Positions 55,246 to 64,000 of a stretch of 64,000 bases of DNA are shown piece after piece. Position 1 is the stretch's first letter, and every line of letters starts with the position of its first letter. Below the pieces are notes generated by a model. It made no database searches and was not told where the DNA came from. It was given only the letters and a program-made list of their open reading frames with translations. The stretch comes from Duganella levis (GTDB taxonomy: Bacteria > Pseudomonadota > Gammaproteobacteria > Burkholderiales > Burkholderiaceae_D), in NCBI RefSeq assembly GCF_009857605.1, contig NZ_WWCT01000012.1, positions 117,071 through 181,070 on the forward strand, given 5' to 3'. The position numbers were made by a program, and so were the translations under genes.

Positions 55246-56139
55246 ATGGAAATGAGGCCAGCAATCGTGGTGCACGGCGGTGCCGGGGCCGGGGCGGAAC
55301 ATAGTGATGGGTGTGAGCTGGCCGTCGATGCGGCCGCACGTGCACTGGCGCAAGGCGATACGGCGCTGGAAGCGGCGATTGCCGCCGTGCTGGTGCTGGA
55401 AGATGACGAGCGCTTCAATGCCGGCACCGGCGCGGCGCTGGGGCTGGACGGCGAGACCATCGAGATGGACGCCGCGCTGATGGATACGCAGGGCACGCTG
55501 GCTGCCGTGGCCGCGCTGCGTTCCGTCAAAAATCCCATCCTGGTGGCGCGCGACGTGGCGCGCACGCCGCATTACCTGCTGGTCGGCGAAGGCGCGCAGC
55601 GTTTCGCCCGGCTGATGGGGCATGCGCCGTATGACGTGATCGCCGACACCGCCCGCCGCAAGCACAAGGAATTGCTGGCAAAAATGGCGGCCGGCGAACA
55701 GCCGATGGCCGGCGTCGATAACGCCGAGTTTGCCCGTTTCTGGAATTACGACAGCGTGCCCACGGTCGCCGGCAGCCAGGGCTGCGACACGGTCGGCGCG
55801 GTGGTGCGCGACGCCCATGGCCACTTCGCCGTGGCCGGCTCGACCGGTGGCTCGGCGCCGTCGCTGCTGGGCCGGGTGGGCGATACGCCGCTGGTCGGCT
55901 GCGGTTTTTACGCCGGGCCGGCGGGTGCTGTTGCTGCCACCGGCATTGGCGAATACATCATCCGCACCATGCTGGCAATGCGAGTGTATCAATGGATAGA
56001 TGATGGCATGGACCTGCACGAGGCGCTGCGCAAGGGCATCGGGCTGGTGCTGCCCGATGCCAAAACAGGCCTGATCGCCGTCAGCCGGACCCAGTCCGGC
56101 TGGCATGCCAACGCCAGCACGCCGACCGCCGAACGCTAG
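55246..56139 (+). CDS. Isoaspartyl peptidase/L-asparaginase (Ntn-hydrolase family)
   Basis: A 297-residue plant-type asparaginase that autocleaves and hydrolyses isoaspartyl dipeptides or asparagine. The start MEMRPAIVVHGGAGAG is the typical beginning; AAG/GGCGG precedes the chosen ATG by about eight bases, though in-frame ATGs exist further up. Substrate motifs include FNAGTGAALGLDGE and EMDAALMDT. The autocleavage Thr that becomes the N-terminal nucleophile is in QGCDTVGAVVRD, with AGSTGG following. It is about 100 bases from the BLUF protein gene and transcribed in the same direction, with no obvious functional link. Confidence 0.92.
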   Translation: MEMRPAIVVHGGAGAGAEHSDGCELAVDAAARALAQGDTALEAAIAAVLVLEDDERFNAGTGAALGLDGETIEMDAALMDTQGTLAAVAALRSVKNPILVARDVARTPHYLLVGEGAQRFARLMGHAPYDVIADTARRKHKELLAKMAAGEQPMAGVDNAEFARFWNYDSVPTVAGSQGCDTVGAVVRDAHGHFAVAGSTGGSAPSLLGRVGDTPLVGCGFYAGPAGAVAATGIGEYIIRTMLAMRVYQWIDDGMDLHEALRKGIGLVLPDAKTGLIAVSRTQSGWHANASTPTAER

Positions 56140-56146
56140 CCATGCT

Positions 56147-57655
56147 TCACGGGCAATTGCCGATTACGTAGTAACCGGCGCTGGTCTGAGCCAGCGTGGT
56201 GGTGATGAACACGTTATACAGTCCCATGTTCTGGTTGGAGCCTATGGCCAGCGCATAGCCGAGGCTGTAGATCGCGCGGCCCGCCGTGACATGCGCGTAG
56301 TTGCTGGCGGTGGTGGTGGTGCACGCGTAGCCGGACTGCGTGGTGGTCGCCGTGACGCTGGTGGACGCTGCGCCAGCGGCTCCGGCCGCCGTCAGCGCCC
56401 TGACGGTGTAGCTGTAGGTCGCGCCGGACGCCAAGCCGCTGTCGGTATAAGTGGTGGTGCTGACCGGCGCGCTGTTGACCTTGGCGCCGCCACGGTAGAC
56501 ATCGTAGGCCGCGGCGCCTGCCGTGCCGTTCCATGCCAGCGTGACGGACGTGGTGGTCACGCCGGTGACTTGCAGGCCGGTTGGCGCGGGCAGGGCATCG
56601 CCGCCACCGCCGCCGCCATCGCCGCCACTGGTACCGGCCGCCACGCGGTCAACCATGGCCTTGATGGCGGCCATCTGCCGGCCGCTTTTCTTCGCATAAT
56701 TGACGTCGTCATAACCCCACCAGTCCCAGCAGCCGTTGGGATTGCCGCTGCTGCTGGGAGCGGTCTGCGGATACAGCAGCACGATGTTATTGGTGTCGGC
56801 CCAGCGGTTGTAGCCGGTGTTGCGGTAATACTTGTCCTGGATTTTGGTCGGGTCTTGCTGACAGCCGTGTAGTACCACGTGCACCTTGCACTGCTGGCCG
56901 GCGCCGCAACTGGCCGGCACGTAAGCCCAGCCGCTGGTCGCCATGCCGTGGCTGGCCGGGCTGGCGATGAACTCGGCCTGATTGAATTCGATAAAACTGC
57001 CGCCGAGCGTGCCGGTGTTGCGGGCATTCAGCGGACCGTAGATCCATTTCAGGATTTCGCCGGCCAGGTCGAAGTTACAGTTGTTGATGTAGGGACTGGC
57101 CTTGACGCTGCAGCCGCTGCCGAAATCGTCGGTCACCATCGCATGTTCGGACGCCAGGTTGTTTTTGTAGAAGATGTTGGCGCTGCTGATGTAGTGCTGA
57201 TAGTAGGTGTTGGCCTCGTTCATCACCAGTTGCTTGACGGTGCTGTCGATGCTGCCCGAGTACAGGTAGACGCGCGAGGCGGCGAGGTTGCTGGTGGCGT
57301 CGATGCTACCCTGGCTGGCCCAACTGTCGGTGGTGCTGATCAGCGTACTGGTGGCGGGCTTGCTGGCGCTGGTGGCGGCCATGCAGGGGCCGGTCGCGGT
57401 CACCACGGAACCTTGTGCGCAGTCGAACGGACCGCCAGCGACGATGCCGGCGCCGGCGCGGAAAGTGGCGGAATACGCGACATGCAATTGCACCGCCATG
57501 AAGCCGCCGGACGATAGGCCGGAGACCGAACTCAGCGCTGGATCGATGTTGTAAGAGGGCAGCGATACCGGGGTGGCGGAGGCGGCGAACGCGGCCCAGG
57601 TCAGCGTGCAAAGAAGGATCTGTCGGATACGGAACTGCCGGACGAAAGTAGCCAT
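56147..57655 (-). CDS. Extracellular poly(3-hydroxybutyrate) depolymerase with fibronectin III and binding domains
   Basis: A 502-residue secreted polyester hydrolase. The signal peptide ends near FAASATP. The catalytic domain begins PSYNIDPALSSVSGLSSGGF, with the lipase box GLSSG and nucleophile Ser48; CKVHVVLHGCQQ and GCWDWWGYDDVNYAKKSG are family motifs. A Gly-rich linker leads to a fibronectin type III domain (PTGLQVTGVTTTSVTLAWNG) and a C-terminal domain (YACTTTTASNYAHV...) seen in other PHB depolymerases and thought to bind the polymer granule. AGGAGA lies seven bases before the ATG. It would degrade environmental PHB to oligomers. It stands convergent with the asparaginase gene. Confidence 0.92.
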   Translation of the reverse strand: MATFVRQFRIRQILLCTLTWAAFAASATPVSLPSYNIDPALSSVSGLSSGGFMAVQLHVAYSATFRAGAGIVAGGPFDCAQGSVVTATGPCMAATSASKPATSTLISTTDSWASQGSIDATSNLAASRVYLYSGSIDSTVKQLVMNEANTYYQHYISSANIFYKNNLASEHAMVTDDFGSGCSVKASPYINNCNFDLAGEILKWIYGPLNARNTGTLGGSFIEFNQAEFIASPASHGMATSGWAYVPASCGAGQQCKVHVVLHGCQQDPTKIQDKYYRNTGYNRWADTNNIVLLYPQTAPSSSGNPNGCWDWWGYDDVNYAKKSGRQMAAIKAMVDRVAAGTSGGDGGGGGGDALPAPTGLQVTGVTTTSVTLAWNGTAGAAAYDVYRGGAKVNSAPVSTTTYTDSGLASGATYSYTVRALTAAGAAGAASTSVTATTTQSGYACTTTTASNYAHVTAGRAIYSLGYALAIGSNQNMGLYNVFITTTLAQTSAGYYVIGNCP

Positions 57656-57862
57656 ATTGAAGTCTCCTGTTATCTGTTTTGAGCGCGCCGGTGAGCGCGG
57701 GAAAGTGATGGTAATGCCAAACTTATGGCGTGGCGCGGGGCTGGTATTTCTACTGTCTCGCCCACGCAAATGGCTGAGCCGCCGAGGCACGGTGCGTCTG
57801 CGTACAGTGCTTGAGACTGCCGTTCGGCTATGCTTTGACTATCACCTTTTAATGGACTGCCC

Positions 57863-60376
57863 ATGTCTTCCGACTTCGACGGCTACGTCCGCGTGCGCGG
57901 CGCGCGCGAACACAATCTGAAAAATGTGGATGTCGACATCCCACGCAATGCGCTGGTTGTGTTCACTGGCGTGTCCGGCTCGGGCAAGTCGTCGCTGGCG
58001 TTCGGCACGCTGTATGCGGAGGCGCAGCGGCGTTATCTGGAATCGGTATCGCCGTATGCGCGGCGGCTGTTTCACCAGATGCCGGTGCCGGAAGTCGACG
58101 CCATCGACGGCCTGCCGCCAGCGGTGGCCTTGCAGCAGCAACGCGGCACGCCGACCACGCGCTCGTCGGTGGGCAGCGTCAGCACCTTGTCGAATTCGCT
58201 GCGCATGCTGTACTCGCGCGCCGGCGATTATCCGGCCGGGCAGGAGCTGCTGTATGCGGAGTCGTTTTCGCCGAATACGCCGCAGGGCGCCTGCCCGCAA
58301 TGCCATGGCCTGGGCCGCGTCTACGAGGCCACCGAGAAATCGATGGTACCGGACGATAGCCTGACCATCCGCGAACGCGCCGTCGCCGCCTGGCCGACCG
58401 CCTGGCATGGCCAGAACCTGCGCGATATCCTGGTCACGCTGGGCTACGATGTCGATACGCCGTGGCGCGAGTTGCCGAAGAAAGTACGCGACTGGATTTT
58501 GTTCACCGACGAGCAGCCGACGGTGCCGGTGTACGCCGGCCTGACGCCGGCTGAGACCAAGCGCGCGCTCAAGCGCAAGGAAACGCCGAGCTATCAGGGC
58601 ACCTTCACCGGCGCGCGCAAGTATGTGTTGCAGACTTTTGCCGGCACCGAGAGCGCGCTGATGAAGAAGCGCGTTGCGCAGTATCTGGTCAGCATGGCGT
58701 GCCCGACTTGCGAGGGCAAGCGGCTGCGCCAGGAAGCGCTATCGGTCACGTTTGCCGGGCATGACATCACGGAAATCAGCCGCCTGTCGTTGCGCCAGTT
58801 GGCGCAGTTGTTGCAGCCGTATGCGGCCGGCAAGCCGCCGGCGCGCAAGGGGAAACAGTCGCCGGAAAAGGTAGTGGTGACGCAGCGCATTTCCGCCGAC
58901 TTGCTGGCGCGGCTGGAAGTGATGCTGGACCTGGGTCTCGGCTATCTCAATCTGGAGCGCGGCACGCCGACCTTGTCGCCGGGCGAATTGCAGCGGCTGC
59001 GGCTGGCCACGCAGGTGCGCTCCAGCCTGTTCGGCGTGGTGTATGTGCTGGACGAGCCGTCGGCCGGCCTGCATCCGGCCGATACCGAAGCACTGCTGCG
59101 CGCGCTGGACCGGTTGAAGGCAGCCGGCAATTCGCTGTTCGTGGTCGAGCATGCGCTGGATGTGATCCGTCATGCCGACTGGATTATCGATGTCGGCCCG
59201 AAGGCGGGGCAGCATGGCGGCAAGGTGCTATACAGCGGCAAGCCCGACGGGCTGAAAGCGATAAAGGAGTCGCGTACCGCGCATTATCTGTTCGGCGCGG
59301 CGGAGCGGACCACTCGCGAGCCGCGCCAGCCGAATGGCTGGCTACAACTGCGCGGTGTGGTTCGCAACAACCTGCGTGGGCTGGATGCGGATTTTCCGCT
59401 GGGCGTGCTGGCCACCGTCAGCGGCGTGTCCGGCTCCGGCAAGTCCAGTTTGGTCAGCCAGGCGCTGATCCAGCTGGTGCAGGCGCAACTGGGCCAGCCG
59501 GTGGCCGCCGAGCCGGTCGAATCGAGTGAGGAACTGCTGGATTCGGCCGAGCCAGGCGAGCTGCAAGGCCATATCGCCGGCGGCATGGAGCAGCTGCGGC
59601 GGCTGGTGCAGGTCGACCAGAAACCGATCGGCCGCACGCCGCGCTCCAACCTGGCGACCTATACCGGCCTGTTCGACCACGTGCGCAAGCTGTTCGCCGG
59701 CACGCGCGCGGCCAAGGCCAAGCATTACGATGCCGGACGATTCTCGTTCAACGTCGCCAAGGGCCGTTGCCCGCATTGTTCCGGCGAAGGCTTCGTCATG
59801 GTCGAGTTGCTGTTCCTGCCCAGCGTGTACGCGCCGTGCCCGGAATGCGAGGGTGCGCGCTACAACCCGCAAACGCTGGCGGTGCGCTATCGCGATCACA
59901 ACATCGCCGAGGTGCTGGCGCTGACGGTGGACGCGGCCTGGGAATTCTTCGAGGAGGTGCCGCCGCTGCGCCACGCTCTGGACGTGCTGCGCGCCGTCGG
60001 CCTCGGCTATCTGCGGCTGGGGCAGCCGGCTACCGAGCTGTCCGGCGGCGAGGCGCAGCGCATCAAGCTGGCGACCGAGCTGCAACGCACCAGTCGGGGC
60101 GACACCTTGTACGTGCTGGACGAACCGACCACCGGCCTGCATCCATCCGACATCGACCTGTTGCTGGCGCAACTGCACAAGCTGGTGGATGCCGGCAATA
60201 GCGTGATCGTGGTCGAGCACAATATGCAGGTGCTGGCGGACAGCGACTGGCTGATCGACGTCGGTCCCGGCGCCGGCGAGGAGGGTGGCAACATCGTCGC
60301 CAGCGGTCCGCCGGCCGAGGTGGCGCGTCACAAGAGCAGCCGAACCGCGCCTTATCTGCGCAGCGTCATGCCGTGA
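57863..60376 (+). CDS. Short UvrA paralogue (class II excinuclease ABC subunit A-like ATPase)
   Basis: An 837-residue ABC-type DNA-damage recognition ATPase related to UvrA but about 100 residues shorter than canonical UvrA. Two nucleotide-binding domains are complete, each with [10 protein letters not shown] as Walker A and signature [13 protein letters not shown] with [11 protein letters not shown] and [11 protein letters not shown]. The zinc modules ([21 protein letters not shown] with CPEC) are preserved. The segment between Walker A1 and the first zinc module appears shortened, as in UvrA2-type proteins that lack the UvrB-binding domain. Such paralogues are linked to damage tolerance or self-resistance to DNA-binding drugs. 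It stands alone between a PHB depolymerase and an oxidoreductase gene. Confidence 0.9.
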   Translation: MSSDFDGYVRVRGAREHNLKNVDVDIPRNALVVFTGVSGSGKSSLAFGTLYAEAQRRYLESVSPYARRLFHQMPVPEVDAIDGLPPAVALQQQRGTPTTRSSVGSVSTLSNSLRMLYSRAGDYPAGQELLYAESFSPNTPQGACPQCHGLGRVYEATEKSMVPDDSLTIRERAVAAWPTAWHGQNLRDILVTLGYDVDTPWRELPKKVRDWILFTDEQPTVPVYAGLTPAETKRALKRKETPSYQGTFTGARKYVLQTFAGTESALMKKRVAQYLVSMACPTCEGKRLRQEALSVTFAGHDITEISRLSLRQLAQLLQPYAAGKPPARKGKQSPEKVVVTQRISADLLARLEVMLDLGLGYLNLERGTPTLSPGELQRLRLATQVRSSLFGVVYVLDEPSAGLHPADTEALLRALDRLKAAGNSLFVVEHALDVIRHADWIIDVGPKAGQHGGKVLYSGKPDGLKAIKESRTAHYLFGAAERTTREPRQPNGWLQLRGVVRNNLRGLDADFPLGVLATVSGVSGSGKSSLVSQALIQLVQAQLGQPVAAEPVESSEELLDSAEPGELQGHIAGGMEQLRRLVQVDQKPIGRTPRSNLATYTGLFDHVRKLFAGTRAAKAKHYDAGRFSFNVAKGRCPHCSGEGFVMVELLFLPSVYAPCPECEGARYNPQTLAVRYRDHNIAEVLALTVDAAWEFFEEVPPLRHALDVLRAVGLGYLRLGQPATELSGGEAQRIKLATELQRTSRGDTLYVLDEPTTGLHPSDIDLLLAQLHKLVDAGNSVIVVEHNMQVLADSDWLIDVGPGAGEEGGNIVASGPPAEVARHKSSRTAPYLRSVMP

Positions 60377-60451
60377 AGGTCGTCTCGGTACGCTGGCGTA
60401 CAGCTTGCCCGCCAGCCGTATCGCACACTATCTTTTTTGGGAGGATAGCGG

Positions 60452-62734
60452 ATGAAACACGGCGAACAGGGGCACGCGGCAGGCGGTTGGGGATCGGTCA
60501 AGGAAGTCAGCAACGCATTGCTGCACGAGCATGTGCTGATCGAGGGCAGCAAATTGCTGCTGCACCAGAACAAAACGGACGGCTTTGCCTGCGTCAGCTG
60601 TGCCTGGGCCAAGCCGGCCAATCCGCATCCGTTTGAGTTTTGCGAGAGCGGCGCCAAGGCCACCGCCTGGGAAGTCACCAGCAAGCGCTGCGAACCGGAT
60701 TTCTTCGCCACCCATACAGTCACCGAATTGCTGGACTGGAGCGATTGCGCGCTGGAGTCGGTCGGCCGCCTGACCACGCCGCTGCGATGGGATGCCGCCA
60801 GCGACCGCTATCTGCCGGTCGACTGGGAGACGGCGTTTGCAGAGATCGGCCGCGAGCTGCGCGCGGTGCCCGCGGAAAAACGCAAGGGCGTGGTGTTTTA
60901 CGCTTCCGGCCGGGCGTCGCTGGAAACCTCGTACATGTACCAGCTGCTGGCGCGCATGTACGGTAATAACAACCTGCCGGACAGCTCGAATATGTGCCAC
61001 GAAAGCACCTCGGTGGCGCTGCCCAAGACTATCGGCGTGCCGATCGGCACTGTGTCGCTGGACGATTTCGAGCAGACTGACTGCATTTTCTTCTTCGGCC
61101 AGAACGTCGGCACCAACAGTCCGCGCATGCTGCACCAGTTGCAGGAGGCGCGCCGGCGCGGCGTGCCGATCATCACTTTCAATCCGCTGAAAGAGGCGGG
61201 GCTGCTGAATTTTTCCAATCCGCAGTCGCCGCGTGAGATGTTGACGCCGGCCGAAACCACCATCAGCACTCAGTACCTGCAAGTGCGTGCCGGCGGCGAT
61301 ATTGGCGCGTTACTTGGCCTGTGCAAGGCGCTGATCGAGGCGGACGACGCGGCGCAAGCGGCCGGTGCGGCGCGCGTGCTGGATGTGGATTTCCTGGCTG
61401 AGCATACCGCCGGACTGGACGCGTTTGTGGCGGAGGTGCGGGCCACCAGCTGGCAACACATCGAAGCCGAGTCCGGGCTGGCGCAGGCCCACCTGGTGGC
61501 GGCGGCCGCCACCTATGCGGCCGCCGACAAGGTGATCGGCATCTACGGCATGGGCCTGACCCAGCACCCGCACGGCGTGCTGAATGTGCAGATGGTGTCC
61601 AATTTCCTGCTGCTGCGCGGGAATATTGGCAAGCCGGGCGCCGGCATATGCCCGGTGCGCGGGCATTCGAATGTGCAGGGCCAGCGCACGGTCGGCATCA
61701 CGGAAAAGCCGGAACTGGCGCCGCTCGACAAGCTGAAGGAGCTCTATCATTTCGAACCGCCGCGCGAAAAAGGTTTGAATACAGTGGAAGCCTGCGAGGG
61801 TGTGCTGGACGGATCGGTCAGTGCCTTTATCGGCCTTGGCGGAAACTTCCTGCGCGCGATCCCCGATACGGTGCGCATGGAGGCGGCCTGGTCGCGGCTG
61901 CGGCTGACGGTGCAGGTGTCGACCAAGCTGAATCGCAGCCATCTGGTGCATGGCGAGATCGCGTATATTCTGCCATGCTTGGGGCGGATCGAGATTGACC
62001 GACAGGCCGGCGGCGAGCAGGCGGTGGCGGTGGAGGACAGCACCGGTTGCATGCACGGTTCCAAAGGCCGCGTCGAGCCGGCCGGGGAGTTGCTACGTTC
62101 GGAGGCGGCAATTGTCGCCGGGCTGGCGCGCGCTACGCTGGATGCCAATCCGGCGGTGCCATGGCAGGAATGGGTGGACGACTACAGCCGCGTGCGCGAT
62201 GCCATTGCGCGGACCTTCCCGGATATCTTCCATGACTTCAATGAGCGCATGTGGACGCCGGGTGGCTTCCGCCGTCCGGTGCCGGCCGCGCATCGGCAGT
62301 GGAAGACGCCGAACGGCAAGGCCAATTTCATCGTGCCAAAGACGATGGACGCCGATCCTGATCAGGCCGCGCCGCATGCCGATGTGCTGCGCCTGTTCAC
62401 GGTGCGCAGCGACAGCCAGTTCAACACCACGGTCTACAACGAGGACGATCGCTTCCGGGGCATCAAGGGCGGCCGCAAAGTGCTGCTGATGAACGCCGGC
62501 GATCTGGCTCGGCTGGGGCTGGCGGAAGATCAGCTGGTGCAGGCGCATGCGGTGACGTCGGACGGCATCGCCCGCAGCGTCGATGGCTTGCGGCTGGTGG
62601 CCTACGACGTGCCGGCCGGCTGCGTGGCCGGCTACTACCCGGAGTGCAATCCGTTGATGGCGCTGTCGCACCACGCGCTGGAGAGCAAGGTGCCGGCCGC
62701 CAAGTCGATCGCGATCCGGCTGACGGTCGCCTAG
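60452..62734 (+). CDS. Molybdopterin oxidoreductase of the FdhF/YdeP family
   Basis: A 760-residue cytoplasmic-looking oxidoreductase of the formate dehydrogenase alpha/YdeP type. The N-terminal segment GFACVSCAWAKPANPHPFEFCE is the family's cysteine motif, LPDSSNMCHESTSVAL carries the cysteine in the place of the metal ligand, and the bis-MGD-binding parts GLTQHPHGVLNVQM, GKPGAGICPVRGHSNVQG and the C-terminal FTVRSDSQFNTTVY are intact. In enteric bacteria YdeP is linked to acid resistance, but its chemistry is unknown to me. No fdhD-like or other cofactor gene adjoins it. It follows the UvrA-like gene on the same strand by 75 bases. Confidence 0.93.
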   Translation: MKHGEQGHAAGGWGSVKEVSNALLHEHVLIEGSKLLLHQNKTDGFACVSCAWAKPANPHPFEFCESGAKATAWEVTSKRCEPDFFATHTVTELLDWSDCALESVGRLTTPLRWDAASDRYLPVDWETAFAEIGRELRAVPAEKRKGVVFYASGRASLETSYMYQLLARMYGNNNLPDSSNMCHESTSVALPKTIGVPIGTVSLDDFEQTDCIFFFGQNVGTNSPRMLHQLQEARRRGVPIITFNPLKEAGLLNFSNPQSPREMLTPAETTISTQYLQVRAGGDIGALLGLCKALIEADDAAQAAGAARVLDVDFLAEHTAGLDAFVAEVRATSWQHIEAESGLAQAHLVAAAATYAAADKVIGIYGMGLTQHPHGVLNVQMVSNFLLLRGNIGKPGAGICPVRGHSNVQGQRTVGITEKPELAPLDKLKELYHFEPPREKGLNTVEACEGVLDGSVSAFIGLGGNFLRAIPDTVRMEAAWSRLRLTVQVSTKLNRSHLVHGEIAYILPCLGRIEIDRQAGGEQAVAVEDSTGCMHGSKGRVEPAGELLRSEAAIVAGLARATLDANPAVPWQEWVDDYSRVRDAIARTFPDIFHDFNERMWTPGGFRRPVPAAHRQWKTPNGKANFIVPKTMDADPDQAAPHADVLRLFTVRSDSQFNTTVYNEDDRFRGIKGGRKVLLMNAGDLARLGLAEDQLVQAHAVTSDGIARSVDGLRLVAYDVPAGCVAGYYPECNPLMALSHHALESKVPAAKSIAIRLTVA

Positions 62735-62737
62735 CGC

Positions 62738-64000
62738 CTAGTCGCTTTGCCAGCCTCCGCCCAGGGCCTGGTATAGGGCGACGGTGTCGGTATAGCGGCT
62801 GGCCTTGGCCTGGATCAGGGCGATGCTGGCCTGCTGCCAGGCCTGGCCGGCTTGCAGCACCGGCGGGTAGCCGGTCAGGCCGAGTTGCCATTGGCGCTGG
62901 GCGATGCTCCAGCTTTTGTGCGCGGCCTGTTCGGCGGTGGCGGCGGCGCGCAGCGATTGGGCGTCGGCGTCGATGGCGTGCAGGGTGTCGGCCACGTTCT
63001 GGAAGGCGGTCAGCACGGTGCTGCGGTACTGGGCGGCGGCCTGGTCGTAGCTGGCTTCGGCGGCGCGTTGCTGGTGCAGCAGGGTGCCGCCGTGGAATAA
63101 CGGTTGTGCCAGGTCGGCGCCGATGCTCCAGAAGCCGCCGCCGGATTTGAACAGGGTGCCGGCGCTCAGGGCGGAGCTGCCCAGCGTGCCGGTCAGGGCG
63201 ATGTTGGGCAGGCGTGCAGCGGCGGCGATGCCGATCTGGGCGGAGGCGGCGTGCAGTTGCGCTTCGGCGGCGCGGATGTCGGGGCGCTGTTCGACCAGTT
63301 GCGCTGGCAGGCTGAGCGGCAGTTCGGTCGCCAGCGTTAATTTGCTGAAGTCGAGGTGTTCGGCGATGCCTTCGCTCGGGTAGCGGCCGGCCAGGGCGGA
63401 TAGCAGGTTGTGTTGCTGGGCCAGTTGCTTTTGCAATGGCGGCAGGGTGGCTTCGACTTGCGCCAGCGCGGCTTCCTGGGCGGCGACGTCGGCGGCGCCG
63501 AGTTGGCCGGCTTGTTGCTGTTTGCGGACGGCGTCCAGCTGTTGGCGCGCCATGGTGGCTTGCTGTTGCATGGCGTCCAGTTGTGCGCGCAGGGCGGCTT
63601 CGACTATGGCGGCGTTGACGATGCTGGTGGTCAGCGTCAGGCGGGCGGCGTCGCGCTGGTAGCGGGCCAGGTCGGTTTGGGCGTCGGCGGCTTCTACCTG
63701 GCGGCGGGTGGCGCCGAACACGTCGGGCGTGTAGCCGATGCTGAGTTGTGCGGTGTGCAGCGTGTACAGGTTGGCGCCGGAGGCGGTTGGGCTGGACAGG
63801 GTGTCGGCCACGCGCTGGCGGCTTGGTTGCAGGTGCAGGTCGGCGGTTGGCAGGAAGGCGCCGCGTTGGGCGGCGGCGGTTTCGCTGGCGGCGCGCAGGG
63901 CGGCGTCGGCGGCTTGCAGGTCGGGACTGGCTTGCAGCGCGGCGGCGACCAGTTGGTTCAGGTCGTCGGAGCCGAAGACGGTCCACCATTGGGCGGAAAC
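62738..64000 (-). CDS. RND efflux outer-membrane channel lipoprotein, NodT/OprM family (5' end outside window)
   Basis: The C-terminal 420 residues of an outer-membrane efflux factor. The visible part starts in the first repeat (VSAQWWTVFGSDDLNQLVAAALQASPDLQAADAALRAA in three pieces: WWTVFGSDDL, LNQLVAAAL, DLQAADAALRAA), continues through the equatorial domain (LSIGYTPDVFGATRRQVEAAD) and repeats the pattern in the second half (LVEQRPDIRAAEAQLHAA; SIGADLAQPLFHGG; AFQNVADTLHAID). It would form the TolC-like channel of a tripartite efflux pump with an adaptor and an RND transporter that presumably lie to the right. The end of the gene faces the oxidoreductase stop three bases away. The signal peptide and lipobox are off the edge. 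Confidence 0.93.
   Translation of the reverse strand, partial: VSAQWWTVFGSDDLNQLVAAALQASPDLQAADAALRAASETAAAQRGAFLPTADLHLQPSRQRVADTLSSPTASGANLYTLHTAQLSIGYTPDVFGATRRQVEAADAQTDLARYQRDAARLTLTTSIVNAAIVEAALRAQLDAMQQQATMARQQLDAVRKQQQAGQLGAADVAAQEAALAQVEATLPPLQKQLAQQHNLLSALAGRYPSEGIAEHLDFSKLTLATELPLSLPAQLVEQRPDIRAAEAQLHAASAQIGIAAAARLPNIALTGTLGSSALSAGTLFKSGGGFWSIGADLAQPLFHGGTLLHQQRAAEASYDQAAAQYRSTVLTAFQNVADTLHAIDADAQSLRAAATAEQAAHKSWSIAQRQWQLGLTGYPPVLQAGQAWQQASIALIQAKASRYTDTVALYQALGGGWQSD

Noticed and set aside
62463..63989. A 508-codon Arg/Pro-rich frame on the minus strand at the right end
   Set aside because: It has no conserved pattern; the neighbouring frame reads a clear OprM/NodT-type protein.

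Overview
The window looks like a chromosomal segment of a GC-rich betaproteobacterium, most likely Oxalobacteraceae (Massilia/Duganella/Janthinobacterium type). The reasons are the housekeeping run cysS, an AlkA-type glycosylase, accA, tilS, lysC and tRNA-Ser; a PEP-CTERM exported protein; many TonB-dependent receptors and secreted hydrolases; and a PHB depolymerase. This assignment is inferred from gene content and order, not from a database search.

Left part (1-7375): core genes. Two cyclophilins are followed by cysS, a DNA glycosylase, accA, tilS, lysC and a tRNA-Ser(GCU) with its own promoter and terminator. A second, identical tRNA-Ser(GCU) with a matching promoter and leader lies at 12934-13026. 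The two bracket a 5.6 kb block holding a large winged-helix/STAND-type ATPase/TPR regulator, small companion genes and a PEP-CTERM protein.

Sulfatase and organic-acid part (13200-26287): a lipoprotein sulfatase is translationally coupled to a formylglycine-generating enzyme (FGE). Next come a DUF2459-type lipoprotein and a LysR regulator divergent from a tartrate operon (D-tartrate dehydratase, DctA transporter, 2-hydroxyacid dehydrogenase). A TonB receptor, a second sulfatase and a convergent second FGE follow. Together these suggest scavenging of sulfate esters and dicarboxylates.

Middle part (26443-33760): a DedA membrane protein, then a three-gene periplasmic molybdenum hydroxylase operon (2Fe-2S subunit, Mo subunit with Tat signal, triheme cytochrome c) with a divergent LysR gene, and a Bcr/CflA-type efflux pump.

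Nucleoside locus (33839-48366): an IclR regulator, a periplasmic nucleoside hydrolase, a TrpF-like barrel protein, a PfkB kinase, an AzgA-type purine permease, a GntR/HutC regulator, a TonB receptor and a phytase-like esterase lipoprotein. Four copies of the palindrome TGGTACGTACCA, or one-mismatch versions, lie in the two intergenic regions that control these genes. I read this as a purine nucleoside/nucleotide foraging regulon. A secreted SurE-type nucleotidase with a possible Pho box lies a few kilobases further on, past a hybrid histidine kinase coupled to a double-TetR regulator.

Right part (48486-64000): secreted proteins (a carbohydrate-binding-like protein, a CocE-type hydrolase, a glycosidase-like domain fused to a cysteine-less FGE-like domain), a GGDEF-EAL-BLUF photoreceptor, an isoaspartyl peptidase, a PHB depolymerase, a short UvrA paralogue, a YdeP-type molybdopterin oxidoreductase, and the 3' part of an RND outer-membrane channel gene that runs off the right edge. 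No gap between genes exceeds 300 bases, and I saw no CRISPR array, insertion sequence or rRNA.
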